Positions 7,654-17,135 of a DNA stretch of 61,003 nucleotides are shown here, one piece after another; position 1 is the stretch's first letter; each line of letters starts with the position of its first letter. The notes under the pieces are model-generated. The model did no database searches, had not been told where the DNA came from, and saw only the letters and a list, made by a program, of their open reading frames with translations. The stretch comes from Bradymonadales bacterium (GTDB lineage Bacteria; Myxococcota_A; Bradymonadia; JAFGEP01). The translations under genes were made by a program, and so were the position numbers. The DNA is taken from positions 1 to 61,003 of the forward strand of contig JAFGEP010000087.1 in assembly GCA_016931535.1 (NCBI GenBank). Direction: 5' to 3'.

Positions 7654-9480
7654 TCACGCTTCCTCTCCCTTCCTCCCACGCCCCGCCATCACAGCCCCCT
7701 TCACAGCGGCGATCAGGCGGTGGCACCGATCGATCAACTCCTCCTCGTAGATTCGTCCCGAGTAGTAGACCTCCTCGACCAGCAGGGTCAGCACCCGCAA
7801 CCGGTCCTCGGCGGCCGTCTCCCCCTGTTGTTCGAGCATCTCCCTCAACCGGCTGCGAAACCGGCGAACATCCTCCGCCTCTACCGCAGATGGCAGGCCG
7901 GTCAGGTAGCTCTCGCAGATCAACCGTTCCACCTGGCGGGGAGTCAACCGCCCCCAGACCTCCTCCTCACCCCCCAGCTCCAGCTGCTCGGTCATCTGCT
8001 GGTAGAGGTATCGGATCCAGGCTCGTATGGAGGCCAGGTACACCTCCATCTGGCCGAACTCACCGCGATGCGGGATCGAAAGGTCGAAACCGGTCGCCAC
8101 GTAGCCGGTCACCTGCGCGGTCGCGTGATATCGGCCCTCCTCGAGATCCCGCGCCTCGAAGCTGCCCTCTTTACCGATGGCGATCTTCCCTCCCCCTCCC
8201 CCATCCAGCCGTTCCAACACCACCTCACCCGGCCCGATCGGCAGGTAGGTGTCCGCATCGACCACCCGGCCGCCGACATGGACCTGCTGTCTGCCGGCTC
8301 GTCGGGGAGGTATCGAGAGATCGACCCGTTTGCGGGGTGCCCCATGACCTGGCGGACCGGACGAACGCCGGTTGGATCGGCGAGGCCTGAGGCGCATCGC
8401 AACGTGGAGGGCCAGAAAAACCAGGACCGCCGCAGCCGCCAGGCCACCCGCCGCCACTCGCGCCCACACCACCAGACTCGCCAGCGGACCCGCCGAAATC
8501 TCGATCTCGGTGGTCGCCTCCTCTCTCAACTCCGGATCGCTCGAACCCAGCGGATGGAACAGAACCGCCACCTCATGGAGCCCCCTGGGTTCCAGGTCGG
8601 CGATGGAGCGTGCGAATCGGAACCCCCCGTCCCGACCGGTGATCGCCGCGTCCTCCTGCTCGATCCCGTCGATCGCCAGCACCAGCTCGGCCCCCTCGAT
8701 CGGCCCCAGGTCCGATTGCAGCGCCCCCTGAACCGACAGCAGCCGATGGTCGCGCCCCTTGTACACCTGGACCGTGTGCAGGTGGATGGAGGCCGATCGG
8801 TATACCTGAACTCGCGTCTGCGCTGCAGCTGGGAGATAGACGTCATCTCCGGGGAAGGTGGCCTCGATCCCGACCACCCCCTCCTGGTTCACGGTACCGA
8901 CCTGCAGGCTGGCCCTGCCTTCCTCGTCGGTCACGACCGGTCCCCCCAGCGCCACCCCGTTGATCACCAGGTCGATGACCCAGCGGGCGCGTGGACCCGA
9001 GCTGTGTACGGAGACTTGTACCGGGATGTCGGCCCAGACAGGCGCGGCACGAGGGGTCACCAGCTCGATCTCCAGCGGCACCCGCTGGATCCGCACCATC
9101 TGCTCCACCGAGCTGGGTGTATGCCATCGGTCGCCGGCATATCGGGCGCTGACCACCCAGGAACCCTCCTCGAGCAGCTCCCGAAAGAGGAATTGGCCGT
9201 TCCGGTCGGTGTGAAGTGGGTACTCCAGCCTCCTGACCGACGCCAAGCTCCCATCCGCTGGTGCGACCTCCACGGTGATGGGCCGGTCCGCAAGCCCCTG
9301 GAAAAGGTTGTCTCTCAGATCCCCCCGGAGATAGAGTCGCCTTCCCTGACTCACCACCTCGATCCGAAGGGTGGTTCGAGCGAACACTGTCAACTCGGCG
9401 GCACTCGACTGGTGGATCCCCGGAACTCCGGGGCCGAGCCCGCACCAACTGGCCAGGCCGATGACCGCCCAGATCCGCAT
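7654..9480 (-). CDS. Ig-like/carboxypeptidase-regulatory membrane protein with DUF4129-like tail
   Basis: First gene of the MoxR operon; 608 residues. A signal peptide (MRIWAVIGLASWCGLGPG) is followed by extracytoplasmic beta-rich domains including Big/Ig-like units (VTDEEGRASLQVGTV), then one membrane helix at about 330-360, a CarboxypepD_reg-like domain (VHVGGRVVDADTYLPIG, about 397-483) and a C-terminal helical region (LTPRQVERL, then VEEVYYSGRIYEEE). The last region resembles the DUF4129 tail of transglutaminase-type proteins in other MoxR-DUF58 clusters; no transglutaminase domain is visible. ATG at 9480 has AGAGG four bases upstream. The stop lies inside the longest possible frame of the next gene. 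The domain calls are inference from pattern. Confidence 0.8.
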   Translation of the reverse strand: MRIWAVIGLASWCGLGPGVPGIHQSSAAELTVFARTTLRIEVVSQGRRLYLRGDLRDNLFQGLADRPITVEVAPADGSLASVRRLEYPLHTDRNGQFLFRELLEEGSWVVSARYAGDRWHTPSSVEQMVRIQRVPLEIELVTPRAAPVWADIPVQVSVHSSGPRARWVIDLVINGVALGGPVVTDEEGRASLQVGTVNQEGVVGIEATFPGDDVYLPAAAQTRVQVYRSASIHLHTVQVYKGRDHRLLSVQGALQSDLGPIEGAELVLAIDGIEQEDAAITGRDGGFRFARSIADLEPRGLHEVAVLFHPLGSSDPELREEATTEIEISAGPLASLVVWARVAAGGLAAAAVLVFLALHVAMRLRPRRSNRRSSGPPGHGAPRKRVDLSIPPRRAGRQQVHVGGRVVDADTYLPIGPGEVVLERLDGGGGGKIAIGKEGSFEARDLEEGRYHATAQVTGYVATGFDLSIPHRGEFGQMEVYLASIRAWIRYLYQQMTEQLELGGEEEVWGRLTPRQVERLICESYLTGLPSAVEAEDVRRFRSRLREMLEQQGETAAEDRLRVLTLLVEEVYYSGRIYEEELIDRCHRLIAAVKGAVMAGRGRKGEEA

Positions 9481-9863
9481 CCACCTCTCGATCTCGAGGG
9501 ACCTGATCCGATCCCGGCGGCATGGGGGCGTCCGACACATGACCGTCACCTTATGGCATAACCCGGTTCCACCTTGAAGGCCGATGCCCGAGGTCACCCG
9601 GAATCCGCCACCTGGCCAGCCAGTGGCGCGGCACTCGCTAGCGCCGCTCGTGGCTGTACGCTCGGCAACGGTGATCTGGGTGAACCGGGAGAGACCAGCC
9701 CCCAGCGGCCCCCCTTGAGGGGCGGGGGCGTGATCGAGCCACCGGAGGGGGCGGATCGAGGTCACCAGGGTGCTTGAGATCAACGTCAACCATGGTAGGA
9801 TGACCGGCATCTCAATCAACGCGGGTTCTGGGTCAACTGGACTTGCGCGATGGGGTGTGTCCG
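9481..9863. promoter_or_regulatory. Divergent intergenic region between MoxR operon and kinase
   Basis: 383 bases with no credible gene. On the plus strand TTGAGA (9774-9779), a 16-base spacer and TAGGAT (9796-9801) form a plausible vegetative promoter for the kinase gene. About 9697-9730 is very GC-rich, with CCCCCC and GGGGCGGGGGC arms that could pair. A promoter for the minus-strand operon must also lie here, but no strong pair of boxes can be pointed to. Confidence 0.45.
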
Positions 9864-10991
9864 GTGAGATACCAGCTCCGATTGCCTCAGCCTGGCGCCA
9901 TGATCGGGGGAAAGTACCTGATCGAGCGGGTACTAGGCTCCGGTGCGGTGGGTACGGTCTACCTGGCCGTTGACCAGACGTTGGGACGTCCGGTGGCCAT
10001 CAAGGTGGTGGACCCCAAGGTCGCCAGCGATCCGCAAGTCGAGGCCCGTTTCCGCAACGAGGCCCGCCTGGCCCGACATCTCAACCACCCCAACACCATC
10101 AAGATCTTCGATTACGGCCGGCTGGACAACGGCCTCCCCTACATGGTCATGGAGTTTCTCCGGGGCAAGACGCTCAAGGAGATCATCCAGGCCGAAGGAC
10201 GGATCCACCCCGACCGCGCCATCCACATCGGGCGGCAGATCCTGGTCAGCCTGGTAGAGGCCCATGGCAGCGGCATCATCCACCGCGACCTGAAGCCAGG
10301 CAACGTCATCGTCGGAGAGTTCGGTGGTGCCAAGGACCACGTCAAGGTGGTCGATTTCGGGATCGCCAAGGCCATCGACGAGTCGGCGGAAGGGTACGAT
10401 CTCAAGACCCGTGCCGGGATGGTAGTCGGCTCCCCCGCCTACATGGCCCCCGAACGGCTGCGGGGAGGTACGCTCACCCCCAGCAGCGACCTGTTCTCCT
10501 GGGGCATCGTCATGGCCGAGATGATCACCGGCACCTCCATCTACGGCAACATGAACTTCATGGAGATCCTGGTCACCCATGCCGACAGCGGCCCGGTCCC
10601 ACTGCCCGACTGGCTGCGCACCCTGCCGGTCGGCACCGTCATCGACCGGGTCACCCAGAAAGACCCAGCCATGCGTATCCAGACCGCTGTCGAGGTCATC
10701 TCGGAGCTCGACAGGCTCAAGCCGCGTGACGATGGGCTAACTTTGCGTCCTGGTGCCGTTCATGTGCAGGTCAAGGCTTCCGAAGAGAGCACCCGGCCCA
10801 TGGCTCCCGCACCGTTGCAGGCGGGGGGGGATGACGGGTACACCGTCAAGATGAGCTCTCTCCACGACGAGCCGATCTTTTTCCACAAGGAAGAGACCGG
10901 TTGGCCCCTGGGCTACAAGATCCTGGTCATCGTGTTGGGGCTCGGGCTACTGGGCGCCATCGGGGTGTTGATCGGGGTGTTGGCCGGCTGA
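9864..10991 (+). CDS. Eukaryote-type Ser/Thr protein kinase with C-terminal membrane anchor
   Basis: Complete Hanks-type kinase domain: glycine loop GSGAVGTVY (about 25-33), VAIK lysine (about 47), catalytic loop HRDLKPGNV (about 139), DFG (about 166) and the YMAPERL activation-segment motif. After the kinase domain comes a linker of about 80 residues with basic and Ser/Thr positions, then one membrane helix at the very C-terminus (ILVIVLGLGLLGAIGVLIGVL), so the kinase domain is cytoplasmic. The start may be TTG 9843, GTG 9864 (GGGG upstream, chosen) or ATG 9900. No extracellular sensor domain is present. It stands alone on its strand, with no phosphatase beside it; its substrate is not indicated by context. 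Confidence 0.93.
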   Translation: MRYQLRLPQPGAMIGGKYLIERVLGSGAVGTVYLAVDQTLGRPVAIKVVDPKVASDPQVEARFRNEARLARHLNHPNTIKIFDYGRLDNGLPYMVMEFLRGKTLKEIIQAEGRIHPDRAIHIGRQILVSLVEAHGSGIIHRDLKPGNVIVGEFGGAKDHVKVVDFGIAKAIDESAEGYDLKTRAGMVVGSPAYMAPERLRGGTLTPSSDLFSWGIVMAEMITGTSIYGNMNFMEILVTHADSGPVPLPDWLRTLPVGTVIDRVTQKDPAMRIQTAVEVISELDRLKPRDDGLTLRPGAVHVQVKASEESTRPMAPAPLQAGGDDGYTVKMSSLHDEPIFFHKEETGWPLGYKILVIVLGLGLLGAIGVLIGVLAG

Positions 10992-11025
10992 TCCACCACA
11001 GACACTGAGTCCCCTCACTGGCCTC

Positions 11026-12651
11026 TCATCGCCGCAGGCCGGGACACTGTGGCTCGTTCAGCTCCTCGGGCAGCTCGTCCATCAACCGCGAGGCCCTGAT
11101 CTCGGCCGCCTCCAGCTCCTCCAGCTGTTCTTGCTCCTGGGCCGTTCGCGTCGCCCTCAGACTGAGCTGATGGCGCTGGAGCTGAAGGTCCTCGAACGCC
11201 ACTCGGGCTCGCGGACGCAGTTCATTGTAGGCGTCGGCGATCCCCTGGGTCACCGATCTGAGCGCGATGCACTCCGCCTGCCATATCCCCGGGTTCCGTC
11301 CGTAGTTGTCGTAGATCCGCTCCTGCAGCCGGGTCATGGCGATCCGCGCCCGACTCAACAGGTCGACCAGGTTGAGATCCAACCCCGAACCCGCCGAGAC
11401 GCTGAGCATCGGAACCGGCAGCTCATGGGAGTCGATCGCCTCCCCATGGAGCTCTCGTTCCAGCATCGACTGCAGCCAACGCGCATCGACGTACCACTGG
11501 AACAGGTCGAGCAGGTACCGCCCCTCGGTCTCGTTGAGTAGCCGCAAGTCCTGCAGTTCCAGCACCGCATCGCGGGCCATGGCACCCACCTGCTCCCGGC
11601 TCCCGCCACGTTCGATCTCCCGCGACACCTTGGCCAGCGTCACCGGCAGCTCGTCTGGATAGCGGCTCTGTCGCACCACCTTGAATACGACGTAGGGACC
11701 GTCGCGATACTCCATTCGCGTGTCTCGCCAGTACAGCCGTCCGGAATCAAACAGCAGTCTGTGCGACGCCACCATGGCCCCCGACCGGTCCACCTCCACC
11801 GCCTCGCCAAGCTCCTGCCCAAGCAACACCAGATCGTTGGCTGTCGGGCGAGGAAAACCGACGATCACGAAGTCACCCCCCAAAAACAGGTTCTGGGGGG
11901 TGGTCACCCCGCCGACCACCTCCACCGGGACGAAGTCGGTCTCGAATTCGAAGACGTATTCGGGCAGCGAAGCGTAATCGAGAATATAGTTGGCAACTGT
12001 GAAGCCGATGTTCACCAGCGTGGACTGCCACTGGTTCAGCTCTGAGAACCCGTAGGCGCCCAGGTTATTGATCTGGCGTTGGCTCCAGTCCAGCAGCTGC
12101 CGGGCCAGATCGTAGTCGTTCAGCTGGGCGATGATGAACCGCAGCCCCACCGGCCGCACCCCCATCCGGAACGGCGGGGTGATGAAGGCCGAGTCGAAGG
12201 TGACGTGGCTCTGGGAGAAGACCGGGTTGATGGCCACCACGTGCTTGAAGGAGCAGGCCGGCGAGGCGATGTTGGACCGCTCGCGCTGGTTCAGGTCGAA
12301 CTCCAGATCGGAGACGTCCAGCTCCACGCAGCTCGTGGTATTCGGCACCACCCCCTCGATCTGGCTGATGACCGCCACATTGCCCACCTGCTGCCCCAGC
12401 GCCTCCCCGATGTAGAGGTGCTCCAGCTTGATCTGGAAGTAGTCGTCCCCTGTGATGGCCTCCCGGGGCCGCGGTTCCGGCGGCAGGTCGCGCGTGACCA
12501 CCCGTCCCTCGTCCGTGGCCCGCACCGTGTAGTAGTCCAGTATGCCAACCCCTGGGCTCACGCGGGTTCCGGTACCGGGACGGGGATTGGATCCACAACT
12601 CGCCGGAGCGATCAGCAGCAGCGAGAGAACAAGAAGAACTGTGGCGCGCAT
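11026..12651 (-). CDS. Putative lipoprotein of unknown function
   Basis: 541 residues. The start at 12651 has a strong AAGGAG site ten bases upstream and gives a lipoprotein signal peptide with lipobox PASC, so Cys20 or so would be lipidated. The rest has no recognisable domain: an N-terminal beta-rich part containing several references to hydrophobic strands, and a C-terminal helical part rich in Arg/Glu/Leu (about 430-530) likely to form a coiled coil. It ends convergently 35 bases from the kinase gene. It follows another lipoprotein gene (12725-14284) with a 73-base gap, so the two probably form one transcript. Function not recognised. Confidence 0.75.
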   Translation of the reverse strand: MRATVLLVLSLLLIAPASCGSNPRPGTGTRVSPGVGILDYYTVRATDEGRVVTRDLPPEPRPREAITGDDYFQIKLEHLYIGEALGQQVGNVAVISQIEGVVPNTTSCVELDVSDLEFDLNQRERSNIASPACSFKHVVAINPVFSQSHVTFDSAFITPPFRMGVRPVGLRFIIAQLNDYDLARQLLDWSQRQINNLGAYGFSELNQWQSTLVNIGFTVANYILDYASLPEYVFEFETDFVPVEVVGGVTTPQNLFLGGDFVIVGFPRPTANDLVLLGQELGEAVEVDRSGAMVASHRLLFDSGRLYWRDTRMEYRDGPYVVFKVVRQSRYPDELPVTLAKVSREIERGGSREQVGAMARDAVLELQDLRLLNETEGRYLLDLFQWYVDARWLQSMLERELHGEAIDSHELPVPMLSVSAGSGLDLNLVDLLSRARIAMTRLQERIYDNYGRNPGIWQAECIALRSVTQGIADAYNELRPRARVAFEDLQLQRHQLSLRATRTAQEQEQLEELEAAEIRASRLMDELPEELNEPQCPGLRR

Positions 12652-12724
12652 GGCAAACTCACTCCTTCGCATTGAGGTTCTGGGAGCGACGCTGGTCTCT
12701 CCTTCGCGGACGGGTGCTTCCGGT

Positions 12725-14284
12725 CTACCTCGACGACCAGCTCAGATAGGCCCTGCCCAGGCCGTCGAAGGCATCCAGCACCTGCAGGGCGTCGGTCGAA
12801 TCGACGGCGGCATCGCGCAGGAACACCCGGTCCGAGCTGGCGGTCTCATAGACCGACAGGACGATCTGGATATGGTTGCCAGCGACGGGATTGACCGAGA
12901 GCTGAAATACCTTGCGGATGTTCTCCTGGTTGGCCGCCTGTAGAGCGCTCCGCAGGCGATCTTCCGGGCTTCCTCCCCCCATGGCGACCATGGCGTTGAT
13001 CCGTTCCCGCGTGGCGGGATCGGCTACGAATGCGTGCTGCCCCGTCTCGGTGAGGACCGTCTGGATGCGGACCGCACCGGTCGCCAGGAGGTCGCGGTAG
13101 CGGCTCCCCTCGTCATACCAGATGTGGGCCCGCTGGGGACCCGTCTGGGCCTGTATCGGGATATTCAGCCGGCTGCACTGGGCGATGCCGGAGCCGCTGT
13201 GGAGTCTACCCTCGATCATCGCGCTCATCTGTCGCAGGTCGCTGCTCGTGATCAGGTCGACCCGCCCCCGGGCGACCTGCCCCGCGGCCAGATCCCCAAG
13301 GTAGACGGGAGACTCGAGGCGCACCCCGGAGACCTCCCCGGCATCCAGGTCCAGAGACAGGTTGGTCAGTGGCCCCTCAGAGTTGTTGATCACCTCGTAG
13401 ACCACCGCCGCGATCTCTCCCGGATCGAGCTGCCCGTCGTTGTCACCGCCGGTATCATCGAAGGTCAGGTTGAGCACGTGCTGTGCTTGGCTGTAGCGGG
13501 TGATACCCACCGTGCGCACCGAGCGGTCCAGCTCGAACGGGATCCACTGGGAGACACCCGGCAGCTCCAGCATCAGCGAGTCGGCCGACTCCCAGATCTG
13601 GACCGGTGCGACCGCCAGGTCGATCTCGATCCGCTCCGTTCCATTGGCAAACGCTTCGAACTGCCGGCCGATGGCGGGGGCGAACAGCGTCCCCATGCCG
13701 GATGGCCACAGGGCGGTGCAGCTGGACTGAACGGGCCCTTCCCGGACGGGATTCCGGCTCACCAGCGTCTCGCTCTCCCGGATGTCGTCGCCTCCCATGG
13801 TGAGGAGCACCACCGTCCCGACGGCCAACCCGACGAGGGTGGTGAGCGCCACCCATCCCGCGGTGGCCTGCATCCGCTCGCCGTCCTCGCGCTTCTGCTC
13901 ATCCCATTGTTCGTCCTCGAAGAACGGCTCGGCCATGTCGATCTCGTCCTGGCCGATCAGGTAGAGCACCAGCGCCACGGTCAGCGACGCCCCGGCAACC
14001 CCGGCCATGGTCACCCAGGCGCCGGTGTAGTTGTACTGCCGGGTCTCGACCAGCACCGTCTCCTGCATCCCCTCCCGGGTTTCCAGGCAGCTTCGGGACA
14101 GGTTGATCACCAGCGAGTCGCCGATGAGCGATTGGCTGGCCACCCGGTAGTCGATCTGGGTATCGACCACATGGACATCGCTCATCCGCGGCTCGGTCCG
14201 GGTGGAGATGACATTGTACATGCAAGCCTGGCAAAGCGTGAAGGGCAGCAAGGCGACAACGAAAAGGGATATCAGGCGATTCAT
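12725..14284 (-). CDS. Putative lipoprotein with two internal membrane helices
   Basis: 519 residues. The signal peptide ends at TLCQAC, giving a likely lipidated cysteine. Two hydrophobic helices follow (GAWVTMAGVAGASLTVALVL and WVALTTLVGLAVGTVVLL), separated by an acidic segment. Later there is a calcium-loop-like segment DDTGGDNDGQLDPGE beside a beta-sandwich-like region (VVYEVINNSEGPLTNLSLDL), as in domains describing 'additional' Ig-type folds. A lipid-anchored protein that also has two helices is odd; the helices may be glycine-rich oligomerisation segments. No family is recognised. It lies between the small acidic lipoprotein gene (14434-14736) and the lipoprotein gene at 11026-12651. 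Confidence 0.72.
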   Translation of the reverse strand: MNRLISLFVVALLPFTLCQACMYNVISTRTEPRMSDVHVVDTQIDYRVASQSLIGDSLVINLSRSCLETREGMQETVLVETRQYNYTGAWVTMAGVAGASLTVALVLYLIGQDEIDMAEPFFEDEQWDEQKREDGERMQATAGWVALTTLVGLAVGTVVLLTMGGDDIRESETLVSRNPVREGPVQSSCTALWPSGMGTLFAPAIGRQFEAFANGTERIEIDLAVAPVQIWESADSLMLELPGVSQWIPFELDRSVRTVGITRYSQAQHVLNLTFDDTGGDNDGQLDPGEIAAVVYEVINNSEGPLTNLSLDLDAGEVSGVRLESPVYLGDLAAGQVARGRVDLITSSDLRQMSAMIEGRLHSGSGIAQCSRLNIPIQAQTGPQRAHIWYDEGSRYRDLLATGAVRIQTVLTETGQHAFVADPATRERINAMVAMGGGSPEDRLRSALQAANQENIRKVFQLSVNPVAGNHIQIVLSVYETASSDRVFLRDAAVDSTDALQVLDAFDGLGRAYLSWSSR

Positions 14285-14433
14285 GGTTTCAATCCGCCCA
14301 CACAGCAGATACCGGAAAGTGACCTGTTGGACGCAACGAGGCGCCGAAGCTTCACTGGCAAATGGCTTTTTCGATGCCGCCACCGGTCTTCTCCCCAACC
14401 GCCGCCGGGTGGAGCGGCAGACAGGGAACTGGC

Positions 14434-14736
14434 CTAGCTGGACTCGACTTCTTCGGAGGCCGGTTCGTCGTCGGTCGGATCGCCCGTCTCATCGGGCTCT
14501 TGTTCCGTCCCCTCCTCCTGCGAAGCCTGATCCACGGCGTCGGGCTCCTCGGAGGCGTCCTCGGTGGATGCCGAGCCTGGCAGGCAGCGGTGGTCGCTCT
14601 GCTGGCAGTACATCCCCTCAGGGCAGTGCTGGTGGTTCTGGCAGGGGATGGCCTCGTCGAAGTCGAGGTTACATCCGAGCACCAGCCCGGCTGTCGCAAG
14701 CATCATCAAGCTGGCTATTATGACAAGGCTTCTCAT
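14434..14736 (-). CDS. Small acidic lipoprotein
   Basis: 100 residues: a lipoprotein signal with lipobox LVLGC, a short Cys-rich stretch (CQNHQHCPEGMYCQQSDHRC) resembling the 'dickkopf/EB-like' disulfide motif common in myxobacterial lipoproteins, and a tail of about 50 residues made mostly of Asp, Glu, Ser, Pro and Gln. The tail is probably disordered. It lies 57 bases after the neighbouring gene at 14794 and 149 bases before the next one, on the same strand. Function unknown. Confidence 0.7.
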   Translation of the reverse strand: MRSLVIIASLMMLATAGLVLGCNLDFDEAIPCQNHQHCPEGMYCQQSDHRCLPGSASTEDASEEPDAVDQASQEEGTEQEPDETGDPTDDEPASEEVESS

Positions 14737-14793
14737 GGTCCGCTATGCTATCCGAATGGCCGTACCGACAAGCCGACACCGGCCGTAACCGTC

Positions 14794-15759
14794 CTAGAAA
14801 TCCATCTCGAACCGGATCGAGGCGCCCGCCGGGATCGGCGAAAGCCCGAACCGCCTCCACTCCTGGTTGTCCGCCGAGCGGGTTCCACCCGAGCGCGGCG
14901 CTCCGATCTTCAGCAGATCGAATACCAGCCCCGTCACCATCACCACCGCCCCGGTAGCGACCGCGATGTTGCCGATCAACTGGTAGGTATCGCCCTTGCT
15001 CTGCAGATCGGACACCTCCTGTGCAGGATGCGGCTCGGCCTGTATCTCCTGCAAGGTATCGTCGGCCAGCACCCAGAACACGATCCCGGTGGCCATCACG
15101 GCCGCACCGCCGATCTCCAGGCTCATCGCCAGGACGTTGGTGCCCCCTGGCTCACCGATCTCCTCCCTCAGCTCGGGCTCGTCCCTTCTCTGATCTTGCC
15201 CATCCGTCCGCCTCGTCTCTTGCCTCGGTTCGGTCGCTCGCGCTACACCCCGCTGCACATCGACGGTTGCCATGACGCCCAGGGCCTCGTGTATCGGGAC
15301 CAGCAAGAACATGGTGTCGGCCGAGCCGGGCAAAAAACCATCCTGGACGGTTTCCACCCGCCCATCCCGGAAGTTCAAGCCGGTGATCGTGGTCACCAAC
15401 CCCTGCGCATCCGGGTCGATCCGAAAATGCAGCCCCAGATCGACATCCAGGGGATACAGCAGGCCTGCCAGGCAGGATGCATCGGTGCCGCATCGGGTCA
15501 GCGATCGCCGCTCCGAAGCGTCGAGTGCACCGGCTACCTGATCCCACCCCACCAGCTCGAACCCGCCGTAATCACTGATGATCTGTTCCACCCCCGCCTG
15601 AAACTGCCCCAGGTCGCGATCCGACAGACCCGCTCCATCGGACAACACGACCCCAAGGCGCGCAGGAGCTTGGGCCGACGCCCTGCTGGCCAGAAGCCCC
15701 ATCCACACCAGGGCCACACAGAAAAAGCTCACGAAATGACGCCACCTTGGGCCAGACAC
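14794..15759 (-). CDS. Envelope protein of unknown function with two C-terminal helices
   Basis: 321 residues from a GTG start at 15759, which has a near-perfect GGAGGTGGG ribosome site; the open frame to 15975 has no such site. A signal peptide (VALVWMGLLASRASA) precedes a domain in which a phrase of the type C-G-x-D-A-S-C-L-x-x-L (about residue 90) resembles periplasmic proteins, common in deltaproteobacteria, that compute an index from a putative gene name list; the function of these is unknown. A Gln/Glu/Arg-rich spacer follows, then two glycine-rich membrane helices (about 205-225 and 255-275). Likely a lumen-facing envelope protein. Confidence 0.7.
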   Translation of the reverse strand: MSGPRWRHFVSFFCVALVWMGLLASRASAQAPARLGVVLSDGAGLSDRDLGQFQAGVEQIISDYGGFELVGWDQVAGALDASERRSLTRCGTDASCLAGLLYPLDVDLGLHFRIDPDAQGLVTTITGLNFRDGRVETVQDGFLPGSADTMFLLVPIHEALGVMATVDVQRGVARATEPRQETRRTDGQDQRRDEPELREEIGEPGGTNVLAMSLEIGGAAVMATGIVFWVLADDTLQEIQAEPHPAQEVSDLQSKGDTYQLIGNIAVATGAVVMVTGLVFDLLKIGAPRSGGTRSADNQEWRRFGLSPIPAGASIRFEMDF

Positions 15760-15992
15760 ATCCCACCTCCAGGTACAGTCCCAGGCTGCCTTCAGCCTGT
15801 CAGAAGCAAGATCGAACCTACGGGATGGTATCCGCAACCTCGAAAAACAGAAAGCCCTTTCCGACCGTTCTTGGTGGGTTGTGGGTCGCCGATCGCTGCA
15901 GGCGGCAGCGGTCACCGGGCGGCTTGCCGCAGTCCGCCCCGTCCTGCCAGCCTGCGGCTCGTTGCCGACCACCAAGGACCGAAATCCGAGCG

Positions 15993-17135
15993 CTACTCCG
16001 CCTCCAGACCGTAGGCGGCCTCGTGGTAGCCGACGTCGAAACGGGCGTTCAGCTCCTGCAACAGCCTGACCCGCACCGCCTGCTCTCCCAGGTGATTGAG
16101 GTGGGCTGAGACATGGTCTTGCACCTCGTCGAAGGCCCGCGCCCCTTCCTCTCTCCTGTCGGTCACCAGGAAAATCTGGTATCCAAGGCGGGTCCGGATC
16201 GGCTCGGTGACCCGGTTCAGCTCCGTCTCGAACAGCAAACGGGTGACGGCGGGTTCCAGGTCGGTGTCGTCCCGGTAGATCCAGCCCAGGTCACCTCCTC
16301 GATTCCGATCCGGGGTCTGGCTGTACTCCCGGGCCAGGCTGGCGAAGTCCTGTTGTCCCGAGAGCACCATCTCGCGCAAGACCTGGATCTGCTCCCGGGC
16401 GGCACGCTCCTGTGCCTCATCGGCATCGCGTCCCAGCCTCACCCCGATCGTCGCGGCTCGAAGCCGCTGGGGGGCGCGCCAGGTGTTTCGATTCTGATCG
16501 TAGTACTCCTCGACCTCCTGTTCGGTCGGCTCCCGCCATCCCCTGGAGCGCAGGAGTCTCTCCATCCGCATCTCGGATCGACGCCAGCCTTCGTACTCCT
16601 CACGGCTCATCCCCCGACGTTCCAGGTAACGGTTCAGACGGTCTTCGGAGCCGAACAGCTGCTGGATCTCCTGGTCCATGACCGCGGCGAGCTCACTGTC
16701 GGACACCTCGATCCCTTCCTCGTCGAGGGCGCGTACCATGAGGAGCTGCTCCACCAACTGGCGCACGATCTGGCGGCGCTGGGCATTGCGCCAGGAAGGG
16801 GTCAGGCTTCGGCCCCCCCTCGCCATCCGGTCGATCCGGCGATCCAGCTCATGGTCCAACTGGCTGCGGCGGACCTCCTCCTCCTCCACCCAGGCCACCA
16901 CCAGGTCCTCATTCAGAGCCCAGGCCCCTGTCCGATCCTGCTGGCCGCTGCCTTCCGAAGCGCGGGCAGCCTGGTCATCTTCCGCAGGAGCTTGTCGGGC
17001 TTCCGTTTGGGGCCCCTGGTCGCATCGTTCGGAGCAGTGAAGAAAGGTCATCCCCAGCAAAGCGAGCAAGAGCGCCAGACGATTCGGAAGGTGACAAGAG
17101 AAAGAAGGAAGATGTCGCTGTGGCGGGGTGCCCAT
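15993..17135 (-). CDS. Parvulin-type peptidyl-prolyl isomerase (PpiC/SurA-like)
   Basis: 380 residues. The N-terminus carries a hydrophobic export signal (LALLLALLGMTFLHC), possibly a lipoprotein signal. A SurA-type N-terminal chaperone region follows (about 100-215), then one parvulin domain (about 225-330) with FASLAREYSQTPDRNRGGDLGW and a conserved GYQIFLVTDRR end. Such proteins help outer-membrane proteins fold in the periplasm. The start at 17135 is preferred because upstream frame lacks a signal; GGCGGGG is just upstream. It lies in the same direction as lgt, about 230 bases away, and the gap contains nothing recognisable. Confidence 0.88.
   Translation of the reverse strand: MGTPPQRHLPSFSCHLPNRLALLLALLGMTFLHCSERCDQGPQTEARQAPAEDDQAARASEGSGQQDRTGAWALNEDLVVAWVEEEEVRRSQLDHELDRRIDRMARGGRSLTPSWRNAQRRQIVRQLVEQLLMVRALDEEGIEVSDSELAAVMDQEIQQLFGSEDRLNRYLERRGMSREEYEGWRRSEMRMERLLRSRGWREPTEQEVEEYYDQNRNTWRAPQRLRAATIGVRLGRDADEAQERAAREQIQVLREMVLSGQQDFASLAREYSQTPDRNRGGDLGWIYRDDTDLEPAVTRLLFETELNRVTEPIRTRLGYQIFLVTDRREEGARAFDEVQDHVSAHLNHLGEQAVRVRLLQELNARFDVGYHEAAYGLEAE

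Noticed and set aside
9697..9730. GC-rich arms before the kinase gene as a riboswitch
   Set aside because: Only simple G and C runs; no conserved riboswitch core is visible.
13034..14437. 467-codon plus-strand frame opposite a lipoprotein gene
   Set aside because: His/Gln/Gly-rich antisense translation without a signal or domain.
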